Shown one piece after another: positions 9,664 through 18,277 of a stretch of DNA of 51,427 nt. Each line of letters opens with the position of its first letter. The stretch's first letter is position 1. The position numbers were made by a program, and so were the translations under genes. The stretch is from Bacteroidales bacterium (GTDB lineage Bacteria; Bacteroidota; Bacteroidia; Bacteroidales; P3): assembly GCA_031272245.1 (NCBI GenBank), contig JAISUE010000054.1, forward strand, positions 1 through 51,427. The letters run 5' to 3'. The notes below the pieces were generated by a model. The model was not told the DNA's origin, did no database searches, and was given only the letters and a program-made list of their open reading frames with translations.

Positions 9664-10698
9664 ATGTATTTTCTAAATGATAGTCTAATATCTTTGCAAT
9701 ATGTATTAGACAATGAGTGTAAAAATGCACAAAAAGTAATATTGCTAGATGAAAACACCAAAAAACATTGTTTACCAATTTTATTGGAAAATGTTAATGG
9801 ATTAAAAGATGCACTGATGATTGAAATTGAATCAGGGGAAAAAAATAAAAATGAAAAGAACCTGATAAAAATTATCTCTGCACTTGTTAATGTTTCCGCC
9901 GACAAAGGAACAGTTTTTCTTAGTCTTGGTGGCGGAGTAATAACTGATTTGGGAGGATTGGCAGCTGCGTTATATTATCGTGGTATTCGTCATATTGAAA
10001 TTCCAACTACTTTGCTTGGCATGGTAGATGCTTCAATAGGAGGTAAAAACGGTATAAATTTTGGGGAACTTAAAAATCAAATTGGAACAATTACAAGACC
10101 GTTTTTTACTTGTTTCTATCTACCATTTTTAAGAACTCTTGGAAAACGTCAAATTTCTAACGGCGCTGCCGAAATGATAAAGTTAGCTCTCGTTGCAGAT
10201 AAAGCAATGTGGGATAAAATGAAAACAAAATCGCCTATTGAAATAGGACAGGATGAAGGGTTAATTACGCGGTGTATTGAACTTAAACAAAGAATCTGTG
10301 ACGAGGATTTCAATGATGTAAACAAACGTAGAATTTTGAATTTTGGACATAATTTTGGACATGCTATAGAAGCATTTGCTTTGAAACATTCTTTTGATAT
10401 TCTTCACGGAGAATCAATAGCGAGAGGTATGTATTATGAAACAATTCTCAGTAGAAATATTCTTGGGTTTGATACTAAAGAATATAGTGAAATACTTGCT
10501 TATATTCAGCGTTATTATGCAATTAAACGTACCGTTGATCAATATTTGCAGTTGCTTGATTACCTTCGTCACGATAAAAAAACTTTTGCAGGCGATCAAA
10601 AATTTACTCTTTTACAAGAAATAGGTTATGCAAAAACCAATATTACTGTATCAGAAGGTGAAATTATGAAACTTTTACTAATTTTGCAATCACATTAA
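9664..10698 (+). CDS. aroB: 3-dehydroquinate synthase
   Basis: 344 residues. It converts DAHP to 3-dehydroquinate using NAD+ and a divalent metal, the second shikimate step; the first-step enzyme is at 27863-28948. Diagnostic blocks: LGGGVITDLGGL (dinucleotide binding), EIPTTLLGMVDASIGGKNGINFG, KNQIGT, the metal-ligand region GAAEMIKLAL and LNFGHNFGHAIE, then LHGESIARGM. Length is typical of the shorter Bacteroidota enzymes. It lies between recQ and a T9SS cargo gene, so no aromatic operon is formed here. Confidence 0.95.
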   Translation: MYFLNDSLISLQYVLDNECKNAQKVILLDENTKKHCLPILLENVNGLKDALMIEIESGEKNKNEKNLIKIISALVNVSADKGTVFLSLGGGVITDLGGLAAALYYRGIRHIEIPTTLLGMVDASIGGKNGINFGELKNQIGTITRPFFTCFYLPFLRTLGKRQISNGAAEMIKLALVADKAMWDKMKTKSPIEIGQDEGLITRCIELKQRICDEDFNDVNKRRILNFGHNFGHAIEAFALKHSFDILHGESIARGMYYETILSRNILGFDTKEYSEILAYIQRYYAIKRTVDQYLQLLDYLRHDKKTFAGDQKFTLLQEIGYAKTNITVSEGEIMKLLLILQSH

Positions 10699-10736
10699 AA
10701 TAATAATAGTTATAAATTAAAAAAACACAGAAAGAA

Positions 10737-11783
10737 ATGAAAAAAATTTTAATTTCATTAGTAGCTATGGCAGTAATGTTTTCTGTCAATGCTCAACAGT
10801 TTTATAATTCAGAATTTGAAGATTGGACTTCTACAACAAAAGCTGAAGATTGGAGTGGCTTGGAAGTACATCTTTCAGATTATGGTATTCCAGCTATTCC
10901 TGGTGTACCTAATGATATTGCAATAGGAACAGAACCTATTAGTAGATCTACTAATATGCATGGGGGACAATATGCACTAAAACTTGCGGCATCTCAATTT
11001 AATTCCAATATTGCTACTTTCATTAATAACCCATTAATATCAACTTACATTCCTGATTCATTACAAGATGTTTTGAATGTGTTGCAACAGCAGCCTATTC
11101 CTGCAGTATTAACTAATGGAAAAATAGATTTTATAGGTTTAGCAGAAGCTATTTTACCAATGCTCTCTACGGGAATAGATCCTACTCTTATTATGAGTCT
11201 TGGAGATTATATTACCGACGGTTTGGAAATATCGCAAAGACCTTCTATAATTACAGGTTTTGCAAAGGCAAATAAATTAGAAAATGCTGATATGCTTGGT
11301 TTTGCTGCTTTAGTTATGAGTGAATATGGTGGAACAAGACACATTATTGGGTTTGGAGTTGCGGATATTTCTGCAGCTGATTATGAACAATTTAATATAA
11401 ATATATCTTATTTACCGGGTTTTGAAGGAGAAACCCCAAGCGAACTTTTGCTTCTTGGCTATGTTTTTGTAGTTGGACATAATGAAACAGACAATACATC
11501 TATGTTAATAGATGATTTGAACATAGTATATCAAACAGGCTTAATTGATAATGCAATGGAAAATGTTAATATTGCTGTTTATCCGAATCCAAATAAAGGA
11601 AAATTTTCTATTGATTGCAAAAATGGGTCAAAAGTTGTAATTACAAATATGCTTGGACAGGAAATTGTAACAATTAACAATTATGTCAATGGAAATATTA
11701 TTAACATTGAACAAAAAGGTATGTATTTTGTGAAAGTTGATAATGGCGTAAAACAAGTTACTAAAAAAGTTATCGTTAAATAA
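10737..11783 (+). CDS. Secreted protein with C-terminal type IX sorting domain
   Basis: 348 residues. The signal peptide ends near residue 19 (MAVMFSVNAQQ). The central part (about 20-260) begins FYNSEFEDWTSTTKAEDW, as in Bacteroidota surface proteins with a carbohydrate-binding-like jelly-roll. The final 75 residues are a clear T9SS type A sorting domain: VYPNPNKGKFSID, VVITNMLGQEI, GMYFVKV, TKKVIVK. It should cross the outer membrane by the por/gld machinery and be anchored or released there. The substrate of the central domain is unknown. Confidence 0.8.
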   Translation: MKKILISLVAMAVMFSVNAQQFYNSEFEDWTSTTKAEDWSGLEVHLSDYGIPAIPGVPNDIAIGTEPISRSTNMHGGQYALKLAASQFNSNIATFINNPLISTYIPDSLQDVLNVLQQQPIPAVLTNGKIDFIGLAEAILPMLSTGIDPTLIMSLGDYITDGLEISQRPSIITGFAKANKLENADMLGFAALVMSEYGGTRHIIGFGVADISAADYEQFNINISYLPGFEGETPSELLLLGYVFVVGHNETDNTSMLIDDLNIVYQTGLIDNAMENVNIAVYPNPNKGKFSIDCKNGSKVVITNMLGQEIVTINNYVNGNIINIEQKGMYFVKVDNGVKQVTKKVIVK

Positions 11784-11792
11784 GTTTTTAAC

Positions 11793-12299
11793 TTGAAACG
11801 ATTATTAGTATTTTTTTTCATAATATTATTAATGTTGGTGTCAGCCTGTGTTGGAGGTTATTCTTTCACAGGCGCATCAGTTTCTGCCGATGTTAAAACT
11901 TTTTCGGTAGAAAATTTTGTTAATCGTGCATCTATTGTACAACCTATTCTTGCAAGCGAGATGACATACGCATTAACAAATAAAATAAAATCTTCTACAA
12001 ATCTTACAGCTGTTGATTATGATGGTGATTTAAGTTTTAAAGGAATTATTTCTGGATATACTGTTACACCAACAGCTATTTCAAGTAATGATCAAGCTAC
12101 ACAAAACAGATTAACCATAACAATAAAAGTAGAATTTATAAATAAAAAAAATCCTAAAGCTAATTTCACACAATCTTTTTCTCGATTCAAAAATTATGAT
12201 AGCCAACTTTCGTTATCAGAAGTAGAAGAAAATTTAATATCAGAGATAAACAGTGAATTGATTGATGATATTTTTAATAAAGCTTTGGTAAATTGGTAA
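11793..12299 (+). CDS. lptE: LptE-like outer-membrane lipoprotein
   Basis: 168 residues from a TTG start. TTG is chosen because it supplies the Lys-Arg n-region of a lipoprotein signal (MKRLLVFFFIILLMLVSAC, lipobox LVSAC with Cys19). The next ATG would leave the signal without positive charges. The mature part fits the short Bacteroidota LptE family: GGYSFTGAS at the start, then ASEMTYALTNKIKSSTNL and NRLTITIKVEF, with the final helix EVEENLISEINSELIDDIFNKALVNW. LptE plugs LptD and aids LPS insertion in the outer membrane. No lptD is nearby, but other LPS genes are. Starts 9 bases after the preceding stop. Confidence 0.75.
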   Translation: MKRLLVFFFIILLMLVSACVGGYSFTGASVSADVKTFSVENFVNRASIVQPILASEMTYALTNKIKSSTNLTAVDYDGDLSFKGIISGYTVTPTAISSNDQATQNRLTITIKVEFINKKNPKANFTQSFSRFKNYDSQLSLSEVEENLISEINSELIDDIFNKALVNW

Positions 12300-12486
12300 T
12301 TATCTAAAATTGCTATTTTGTCTTAATGGTTTTGTAATACAAAAAGAATTTTTTTAAGACACACATTCATAAAAATATTTTCAAAAGATAAAATATTAAA
12401 ACACTGCAAATCCAGAAAAAAGTGCTAAAAATGATTATTTATTTTTTTGTTTTACATGGATTTTCTTTTATTTTGAAAAAAAAATA

Positions 12487-12494
12487 TACTTTTG
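12487..12494 (+). promoter_or_regulatory. -7 box for the ferredoxin gene
   Basis: TACTTTTG matches TAnnTTTG perfectly, 33 bases before the ATG. The candidate -33 is only a T-rich run near 12461-12468. Confidence 0.6.
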
Positions 12495-12526
12495 CATCCA
12501 TATAAACCCTAAAATAAGTAAAAGTC

Positions 12527-12697
12527 ATGGCTTATAAAATTAGTGAAGATTGTGCTGCGTGCGGCACTTGTATAGATGAATGTCCAGTAGGAGCAATTTC
12601 TGAAGGAGACATTTATAGCATCGACCCATCAAAATGTACTGATTGTGGTACATGTGCCGATGTTTGTCCTGTTGAGGCTATTGCCCCAGAGGCATAA
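12527..12697 (+). CDS. 2[4Fe-4S] ferredoxin
   Basis: A 56-residue protein beginning MAYKISEDCAACGTCIDECP. Two complete CxxCxxCxxxCP motifs are visible (CAACGTCIDECP and CTDCGTCADVCP), each binding a [4Fe-4S] cluster, with the clostridial-type spacing and pseudo-twofold symmetry. It is a low-potential electron carrier for enzymes such as pyruvate:ferredoxin oxidoreductase or Rnf; a lone rnfA gene lies 5 kb downstream. Monocistronic: a strong -7 box precedes it and a textbook terminator follows 13 bases after the stop. Confidence 0.95.
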   Translation: MAYKISEDCAACGTCIDECPVGAISEGDIYSIDPSKCTDCGTCADVCPVEAIAPEA

Positions 12698-12710
12698 ATG
12701 AAACATTTGT

Positions 12711-12740
12711 TAAGGGCGGATAAAAATTCGCCCTTATTTT
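12711..12740 (+). terminator. Rho-independent terminator after the ferredoxin gene
   Basis: TAAGGGCG (12711-12718) pairs perfectly with CGCCCTTA (12729-12736) across a 10-base loop, followed by TTTT. Textbook form. Confidence 0.9.
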
Positions 12741-12759
12741 AAGTAAATAGGAATGGAAA

Positions 12760-13419
12760 ATGAATAATGCAGAGCTTGGATTAGCAATAGTAAAAAAAAA
12801 TAAATTGCTAAAAGATGTATATGAAAATACTCTTGCAGCGTTTAATATTTTTAAATTGTCTGCGGAACAAATTATTTCCGAACTTGCACAAATACATTCA
12901 GATAAGGATTTTCTTTTTAATGAAAAAGGAGAGTTTGAATTTAATATTCGTTTTGGAGCTGATATATTAATTTTTTCTATGCATACAAATGTTTTTGAAT
13001 TTTCTCGTATGCACGAAGTAATGAAATTGCCATATATTAAGGAGGATATAGAGCGTTCGTTTTGTGGCATGATAAATATTTACAATTTTCTCGCAGATTC
13101 ATTTGATTATAATCGGACAAGTGATTTGGGATATTTGATAGGTAGAATGTTTATAAATAAAGACAACCATTATTTTATTGAAGGAAAAAGAGAAATAGGA
13201 TTGTTGTTCAATAATTTTAATACATCCTTAGTTAATAAAGAATCAATAGAAGATATTATTCGTTCTGCAATGGAATACGCTAATAATTTTGATTTGCTTA
13301 CACCTCCTTTTGAAGAAATTAAAGTCATAACACTTGGAGAAATACTTGCTTTGCCAATGTATAAAAAACAGGTAACAGCAAAACGTCTTGGCTTTGAGTT
13401 TCGTAAAGACGAAAATTAG
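12760..13419 (+). CDS. Conserved-looking hypothetical protein upstream of the LptF/G permease
   Basis: 219 residues, no signal peptide or membrane segment; mixed alpha/beta, charged, with a C-terminal signature VTAKRLGFEFRKDEN. The start ATG 12760 follows the ferredoxin terminator. A competing ATG 7 bases upstream hits a stop after four codons. I do not recognise a domain. It ends 37 bases before the LptF/G-type permease and is likely cotranscribed with it. The coding character is clear: long frame, normal amino-acid balance and no comparable frame on the other strand. Confidence 0.75.
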   Translation: MNNAELGLAIVKKNKLLKDVYENTLAAFNIFKLSAEQIISELAQIHSDKDFLFNEKGEFEFNIRFGADILIFSMHTNVFEFSRMHEVMKLPYIKEDIERSFCGMINIYNFLADSFDYNRTSDLGYLIGRMFINKDNHYFIEGKREIGLLFNNFNTSLVNKESIEDIIRSAMEYANNFDLLTPPFEEIKVITLGEILALPMYKKQVTAKRLGFEFRKDEN

Positions 13420-13456
13420 AAAACAAAAAGTTATTATTTTTGCTTTCAGTTTTAAT

Positions 13457-14896
13457 ATGAAAAAGCTTGATAAATTTATACTCAAATCGTATATAGGTCC
13501 ATTAATCCTAACTTTTTCTATTTCAATGTTTGTATTGCTATTGCAATTTCTTTGGCAAAAAATGGAAAGAATTATTGGCAAAGGATTAGAATTGTCTGTG
13601 TGGGTAAAAATTATTTCCTATGCTTGTGCTACAATAATTCCTATGGCGTTGCCTCTTACAATACTTTTAGCCTCAATTATGACTATGGGAAACTTTGGAG
13701 AACGTTATGAACTTGTGGCAATGAAAGCTTCGGGAGTAAGTCTTTGGCGAGTTTTGAGACCTTTAATATTGCTTTCAGTAGTTTTATCTGTTATTGCTTT
13801 TTGGTTTTCTAACAATATAATTCCTGTAGCAGAGGAAAATTCAAGGGTAATTATGTACGAAGTCAGTTCAAAAAAGCCAACTTTAAACATAAGGGAAAAC
13901 GAATTTTATTCTGATATTGATGGATATGTGATAAGGATAGGCAAAAAAGATAAAAAAGGTGAGAATCTTTCTAATATAATTATTTACGACCACACCAAAG
14001 AAATAGGGAATCTTAATGTTACAATGGCTAATACTGGACAAATGTATAGTGAAGATAATGGAAATACTCTTGTCTTTAATTTGAAAGATGGCTTTACTAT
14101 TGGCGAAAGTGTAGAAGGGGAGAATTATTTTAAGAGACCATTTACCAGATTGTATTTTAAGGAACAGCTTGTACGAATTGATGTGTCAAGTTTTGCTTTT
14201 AAGGAGACCGATAAAGATCGTTATAAGGGACATTATAAAACAATGAATTTAATGGAATTATTAAATCAAATTGGTACGTTGAGAAAACAAAATGCAGATT
14301 TTAATCATTCTTTTCTAAAATCTTTTTCCAATAACTCCATTATAATTCCTGTTCACAAATCTATTAGAGCAGAAAACATTGAAAATAATAAAACTCTATA
14401 CGAAACATATAAAGATCTTCCTTTAGTAAAAAAGCGTCTTGTAAATAACTTTATAAAAAGTTCTATCTCTACGATGCAAAACGATATAAAATCATGTAAT
14501 TTTAAGAATGAAGATGATAAAGCAACAATAGTTTTACATCAAATAGAAGTGCATAGAAAATTTACATTGTCAGCCGCTTGTTTGATATTGTTTTTCATTG
14601 GAGCACCTCTTGGTGCGTTAATTCGTAAAGGTGGATTAGGAATGCCTGTTGTTATTTCAATCATTGCGTTTATTCTTTATTATTTAGTTGGTATGCTTGG
14701 AGAAAAAATAGTTAAAGAGGGTTCAATGGGAGCGGCTATTGGAATGTGGTTAAGTTCGGTTGTATTTCTTGCTCTTGGTATTTTTCTTACAATAAAAGCA
14801 ACCAGAGAATCATCAATGCTTAATGCTGAACAATGGCAAAGTAAATGGCAGTGGTGCGTAGATAAAATAAAAGAATTTTTCACTAAATCTAAATAA
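13457..14896 (+). CDS. LptF/LptG-family LPS export permease
   Basis: 479 residues from ATG 13457 (MKKLDKFILKSYIGP). The frame extends upstream to 13388, but that overlaps the preceding gene and lacks the family's start. Three N-terminal membrane helices occur (about 15-120, with MALPLTILLASIMTMGNFGERYELVAMKASG, a family hallmark that contacts LptB). A periplasmic beta-jellyroll follows (about 135-370), then three C-terminal helices (about 380-465; FIGAPLGALIRKGGLGMPV). It forms part of the ABC transporter extracting LPS from the inner membrane. Whether it is LptF or LptG cannot be told; the partner and LptB are not in the window. Confidence 0.9.
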   Translation: MKKLDKFILKSYIGPLILTFSISMFVLLLQFLWQKMERIIGKGLELSVWVKIISYACATIIPMALPLTILLASIMTMGNFGERYELVAMKASGVSLWRVLRPLILLSVVLSVIAFWFSNNIIPVAEENSRVIMYEVSSKKPTLNIRENEFYSDIDGYVIRIGKKDKKGENLSNIIIYDHTKEIGNLNVTMANTGQMYSEDNGNTLVFNLKDGFTIGESVEGENYFKRPFTRLYFKEQLVRIDVSSFAFKETDKDRYKGHYKTMNLMELLNQIGTLRKQNADFNHSFLKSFSNNSIIIPVHKSIRAENIENNKTLYETYKDLPLVKKRLVNNFIKSSISTMQNDIKSCNFKNEDDKATIVLHQIEVHRKFTLSAACLILFFIGAPLGALIRKGGLGMPVVISIIAFILYYLVGMLGEKIVKEGSMGAAIGMWLSSVVFLALGIFLTIKATRESSMLNAEQWQSKWQWCVDKIKEFFTKSK

Positions 14897-14952
14897 ATTT
14901 TCAAACTTTTTAAAGGCAGAATGCTTGAAAAATAAATTATTTTTATTACTTT

Positions 14953-14960
14953 TACATTTG
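14953..14960 (+). promoter_or_regulatory. -7 box upstream of the small lipoprotein / lpxB group
   Basis: TACATTTG fits TAnnTTTG, 27 bases before the small lipoprotein ATG. No -33 at the expected distance. Confidence 0.4.
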
Positions 14961-14986
14961 TAAAAATAATAAATAAAGGTAATAAT

Positions 14987-15265
14987 ATGAAAAAATTGTT
15001 TTTAATTCTTATTGTAGTATTGTGCTTTTGCGGTTATTCGTGCAGTGATAACGTAAGTTGCTCGTGTATCATTATTTTTGATGAAAATGATTATGGGATT
15101 GTTGCAGAAGATGGACAAATTTACGAAGAAGTCATCACCGATATAGATGAGCAAGATTGCACAAACAACGACAGAAATATGTTTTCCTCACGAATGAACA
15201 GTATTATATCTCAGTTTGACAGCCTGAATGTATGGTATAATTTGAATTGTGAAGTCATAGATTAG
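14987..15265 (+). CDS. Small cysteine-rich putative lipoprotein
   Basis: 92 residues. A lipoprotein signal (MKKLFLILIVVLCFCGYSC, lipobox GYSC) is followed by a cysteine-rich start (SDNVSCSCIIIF), an acidic middle and two more Cys (DEQDC, NLNCEVID). No family recognised. It lies 8 bases upstream of lpxB and probably shares its transcript. A leader role in that operon is possible, but the signal peptide suggests a genuine envelope protein. Confidence 0.65.
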   Translation: MKKLFLILIVVLCFCGYSCSDNVSCSCIIIFDENDYGIVAEDGQIYEEVITDIDEQDCTNNDRNMFSSRMNSIISQFDSLNVWYNLNCEVID

Positions 15266-15273
15266 AAACTTTA

Positions 15274-16380
15274 ATGAGATATTATATTATTGCAGGCGAA
15301 TTATCAGGTGATTTGCATGCTTCATATTTGCTTTCCGAACTTAAAAAGCAAGATAGTGATGCAGTTTTCCGTGGTTTTGGAGGCGAAAAAATGGAAAATG
15401 CTGGATGCTTTATTGTAAAATCGTTGAAAGACCTTGCCTTTATGGGTTTTGTAGAGGTTGTAACACATTTAAAAAAAGTCCTTAATAATATAAAGGAATG
15501 TAAAGAAGACATTAAACGGTTCAATGCGGATGCCGTAATACTTGTTGATTATCCCGGCTTCAATTTGCGTATTGCAAAATTTGTTAAACAATTAAACATT
15601 CCAATATTTTATTATATCTCACCAAGTGTTTGGGCATGGAAAAAAGGAAGAATTAAAACAATGAAGCGACTTTTGACAAAACTTTATGTGATTTTGCCTT
15701 TTGAAAAAGATTTCTTTGCTCAAAATAATATGGAAGTATGTTATTTTGGCAATCCATTAGTTGACGAAATAGCTGATTTTCGTAGGGAGACAACAGTTAA
15801 AATAAATGACGGAAAACCATTAATTGTTTTAATGCCGGGTTCAAGAACTCAGGAAATAAATAAAATGTTGCCTCTTCAAGTGAAGATTGCTGACAAATAT
15901 CCTCAATATCATTTTGCAGTAGCTGCAGTAAATACTCACAACCGCAGTTTTTATGAGAAATTTACAGGCAATCGTCCAATAGATATTCTTTATAATTCTA
16001 CATATTCTCTGTTAAATTCCGCTTATGCAGCGATTGTTTGTTCGGGAACAGCAACATTGGAAACAGCCTTATTTAATGTTCCACAAATAGTTTGCTATAA
16101 GGCTAATATTGTATCTTGGTATATTGGTAGATTAGTTGCTAATGTTAAATATATTTCACTTGTTAATCTTATTTTGAACAGAGAGTGTGTTGTTGAGTTG
16201 TTGCAGGATAAGTGCAATATAAGGCAAATAGATACATATTTTCAAAAAATAGTCTTGGAAGAGAAAGAGAGAATACGTATTCATAATGATTATATTCAAC
16301 TTAATATGCTTCTTGGAAAAGAAGATACTTCAAAAAAAATAGCTAACGATATTTATACATTCTTATCACACAAAAAATGA
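15274..16380 (+). CDS. lpxB: Lipid-A-disaccharide synthase
   Basis: 368 residues. It joins UDP-diacylglucosamine and lipid X to make the lipid A disaccharide, at the inner-membrane face (GT19). Diagnostic: N-terminal YYIIAGELSGDLHASYLL, the GFGGEKMENAGC block, VILVDYPGFNLRIAK, ISPSVWAWKKGRIKTM, PFEKDFF, LMPGSRTQEI, and CSGTATLETALFNVPQIVCYK near the C-terminus. Length is near the family norm. Its ATGA overlap with the next gene indicates translational coupling to the SpoIID-domain protein. lpxD is at 35877. Confidence 0.96.
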   Translation: MRYYIIAGELSGDLHASYLLSELKKQDSDAVFRGFGGEKMENAGCFIVKSLKDLAFMGFVEVVTHLKKVLNNIKECKEDIKRFNADAVILVDYPGFNLRIAKFVKQLNIPIFYYISPSVWAWKKGRIKTMKRLLTKLYVILPFEKDFFAQNNMEVCYFGNPLVDEIADFRRETTVKINDGKPLIVLMPGSRTQEINKMLPLQVKIADKYPQYHFAVAAVNTHNRSFYEKFTGNRPIDILYNSTYSLLNSAYAAIVCSGTATLETALFNVPQIVCYKANIVSWYIGRLVANVKYISLVNLILNRECVVELLQDKCNIRQIDTYFQKIVLEEKERIRIHNDYIQLNMLLGKEDTSKKIANDIYTFLSHKK

Positions 16381-17588
16381 AAATAAAAACATCAATCGTA
16401 ATTCTGTTTTTATCTTTGTTACCAACAATATTATTGTCTCAAAGAGTGAATATCAGAATTTTTTCCGACAAACAAATTAAAAACGTTCAACTTCTCCCTT
16501 CTTTTGGGAAGTATCTGCTTGTAACTAATGATAAAGATACTTTATTTTTACAGAAGAATTCAAGGCTTGATTTTAAATCCAAAGCAAAAAAAATAGAAGC
16601 ATCTATTAACGATAGCGTGATAGGAATGTTTAATAAAATAAATTTTGTTTCAAGCGGCTTAAAGTGCTTCTTCCAGATAAATACTACCGCAAAAACAGCA
16701 GATAAAAACAATATCACTGAACAGGATTTGGCAGAAGCAGAGAAAAATAAAATAATTCGCCGATATGATGGTGATTTAATTATTTTACCAAATGGTGAAG
16801 AGCTGATGCTTATTAATAATGTGGATGCGGATAGTTATATTGCCGCAGTTGTACAGAGCGAAACATGGGGTGCTACTACAAATGTTGAATTTTTTAAGGT
16901 GCAAGCTTTATGTTGTAGAAATTATCTTTATTCCAATTTGCAGAAGCATGCAAAGAATGGGTACAATCTTTGTGATAATGTACATTGCCAAGTATATTTT
17001 TCCAGAGCCAATAAAGCAGAAGTTATAGATGGAGCTTATGCAACAAAAGGTGAAATTGTTGTTGATAAGGAAGGAAATATTATTGAAACATTGTTTCATT
17101 CTAATTCAGGCGGACAAACTGTGGCTGCAAAAGATGTTTGGGGAAAAGATATTCCTTATCTTGTGTCTGTAATAGATTCATTTTCTCTTTCGAGCAAACA
17201 CTTAAATTGGGAAAAAACAATACGGGAACGTCAATGGTTGGACTATTTTCGTAAAAAAGGTTTGGACGTTCGTGATAGCACAATAAAAGAAGAGTTACTG
17301 CATTTTAATCAAAAGGATGGACGCAAAACAAATATAGCAGGGATACCTCTTGTTGAAGTAAGAAAAGATTTTGATTTGCGAAGTACTTTTTTTGATGTTT
17401 CTCCTTGGGGTACTGATGTTAAACTTTCAGGGAAAGGTTATGGGCATGGAGTAGGATTGAGTCAGGAAGGAGCAATACAGATGAGTGAAAATGGTTACGA
17501 ATACTGGGAGATATTGGAACATTATTTTCCTTCATGTACTGTTATAAAGAAAACAGAAACAGATAAACTTTTTCTGCCAAAAAATTAA
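16377..17588 (+). CDS. SpoIID/LytB-domain protein
   Basis: 403 residues. The N-terminal hydrophobic signal (about 5-22) should send it to the periplasm. The SpoIID domain (about 120-395) shows DSYIAAVVQSETWG, FFKVQALCCRNYLYSN, HSNSGGQTV and the C-terminal GKGYGHGVGLSQEGA. SpoIID proteins of Firmicutes are lytic transglycosylases acting on denuded peptidoglycan; Bacteroidota homologues are widespread without sporulation and presumably trim cell wall. The start codon overlaps the lpxB stop (ATGA). The acidic N-terminal 100 residues are unassigned. Confidence 0.85.
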   Translation: MKIKTSIVILFLSLLPTILLSQRVNIRIFSDKQIKNVQLLPSFGKYLLVTNDKDTLFLQKNSRLDFKSKAKKIEASINDSVIGMFNKINFVSSGLKCFFQINTTAKTADKNNITEQDLAEAEKNKIIRRYDGDLIILPNGEELMLINNVDADSYIAAVVQSETWGATTNVEFFKVQALCCRNYLYSNLQKHAKNGYNLCDNVHCQVYFSRANKAEVIDGAYATKGEIVVDKEGNIIETLFHSNSGGQTVAAKDVWGKDIPYLVSVIDSFSLSSKHLNWEKTIRERQWLDYFRKKGLDVRDSTIKEELLHFNQKDGRKTNIAGIPLVEVRKDFDLRSTFFDVSPWGTDVKLSGKGYGHGVGLSQEGAIQMSENGYEYWEILEHYFPSCTVIKKTETDKLFLPKN

Positions 17589-17662
17589 TAATTATATTTG
17601 CGATACATTTGAAACAAATAAAAGCAGTTAATAAAAAACAAAGAAATTTAATTTATTTTATG

Positions 17663-17670
17663 TAATTTTG
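17663..17670 (+). promoter_or_regulatory. -7 box for rnfA
   Basis: TAATTTTG matches TAnnTTTG, 23 bases before the rnfA ATG, suggesting rnfA starts its own transcript. The -33 is not evident. Confidence 0.5.
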
Positions 17671-17692
17671 CAATCTCTAAAAAATTATTGCT

Positions 17693-18271
17693 ATGGAATA
17701 TCTTGCTATTATTGTTTTTACTATTTTTGTAAGCAATGTTATCCTTTCACAGTTTTTGGGCATTTGTCCTTTTCTTGGAGTTTCTACTAAAACAAGTACA
17801 GCTTTGGGAATGGGTGCTGCCGTTATCTTTGTAATGACGCTTGCAACTATTGTTACTTTTTTATTGCAAGAGTTTATTTTATTACCTCTCGGAATAGAAT
17901 TTTTAAGAACAATAGCTTTCATTCTTGTTATTGCTGCTTTGGTTCAAATGGTAGAAATTATTTTGAAAAAAGTAAGTCCTTCGCTTTATCAGGCACTTGG
18001 AGTTTTTTTACCGCTTATTACAACTAATTGTGCCGTATTGGGTATTGCTATTGTTGTAGCTGATAAAGGGCAAGGATTACTTTGGGGGCTTGTTTATACT
18101 ATTGGAATGTCAATAGGTTTTACTGTTGCTATTGTTCTGTTTGCCTCACTTAGAGAACATATTGAGTTGATAGGTGTGCCAAAAGGATTAAAAGGAATGC
18201 CAATCGCACTTATTACTGCCGGTATTCTGGCTATGGCATTTATGGGATTCGCAGGTTTGGTAAAACTTTAA
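17693..18271 (+). CDS. rnfA: Electron transport complex subunit RnfA
   Basis: 192 residues with six hydrophobic helices. The diagnostic stretches are SQFLGICPFLGVSTKTSTALGMG, LPLGIEFLRTIAFILVIAALVQ, VFLPLITTNCAVLGIAIV and the ending MAFMGFAGLVKL. These follow RnfA rather than its paralogue NqrE, which reads FLGMCTFLAVSKK at the first block. RnfA is an inner-membrane subunit of the ferredoxin:NAD oxidoreductase that couples electron flow to Na+ or H+ transport. Unusually, no rnfB, C, D, G or E lies on either side. The remaining subunits must be elsewhere or the gene is an orphan. The small gene 6 bases downstream may share the transcript. Confidence 0.9.
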   Translation: MEYLAIIVFTIFVSNVILSQFLGICPFLGVSTKTSTALGMGAAVIFVMTLATIVTFLLQEFILLPLGIEFLRTIAFILVIAALVQMVEIILKKVSPSLYQALGVFLPLITTNCAVLGIAIVVADKGQGLLWGLVYTIGMSIGFTVAIVLFASLREHIELIGVPKGLKGMPIALITAGILAMAFMGFAGLVKL

Positions 18272-18277
18272 GCCAAA

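Noticed and set aside
13388-13456. Upstream extension of the LptF/G permease frame
   Set aside because: It overlaps the preceding gene and lacks family similarity; ATG 13457 gives the standard start.
17693-18271. Alternative identity NqrE
   Set aside because: The first membrane block reads FLGICPFLGVS and the end MAFMGFAGLVKL, which follow RnfA; no nqr neighbours.
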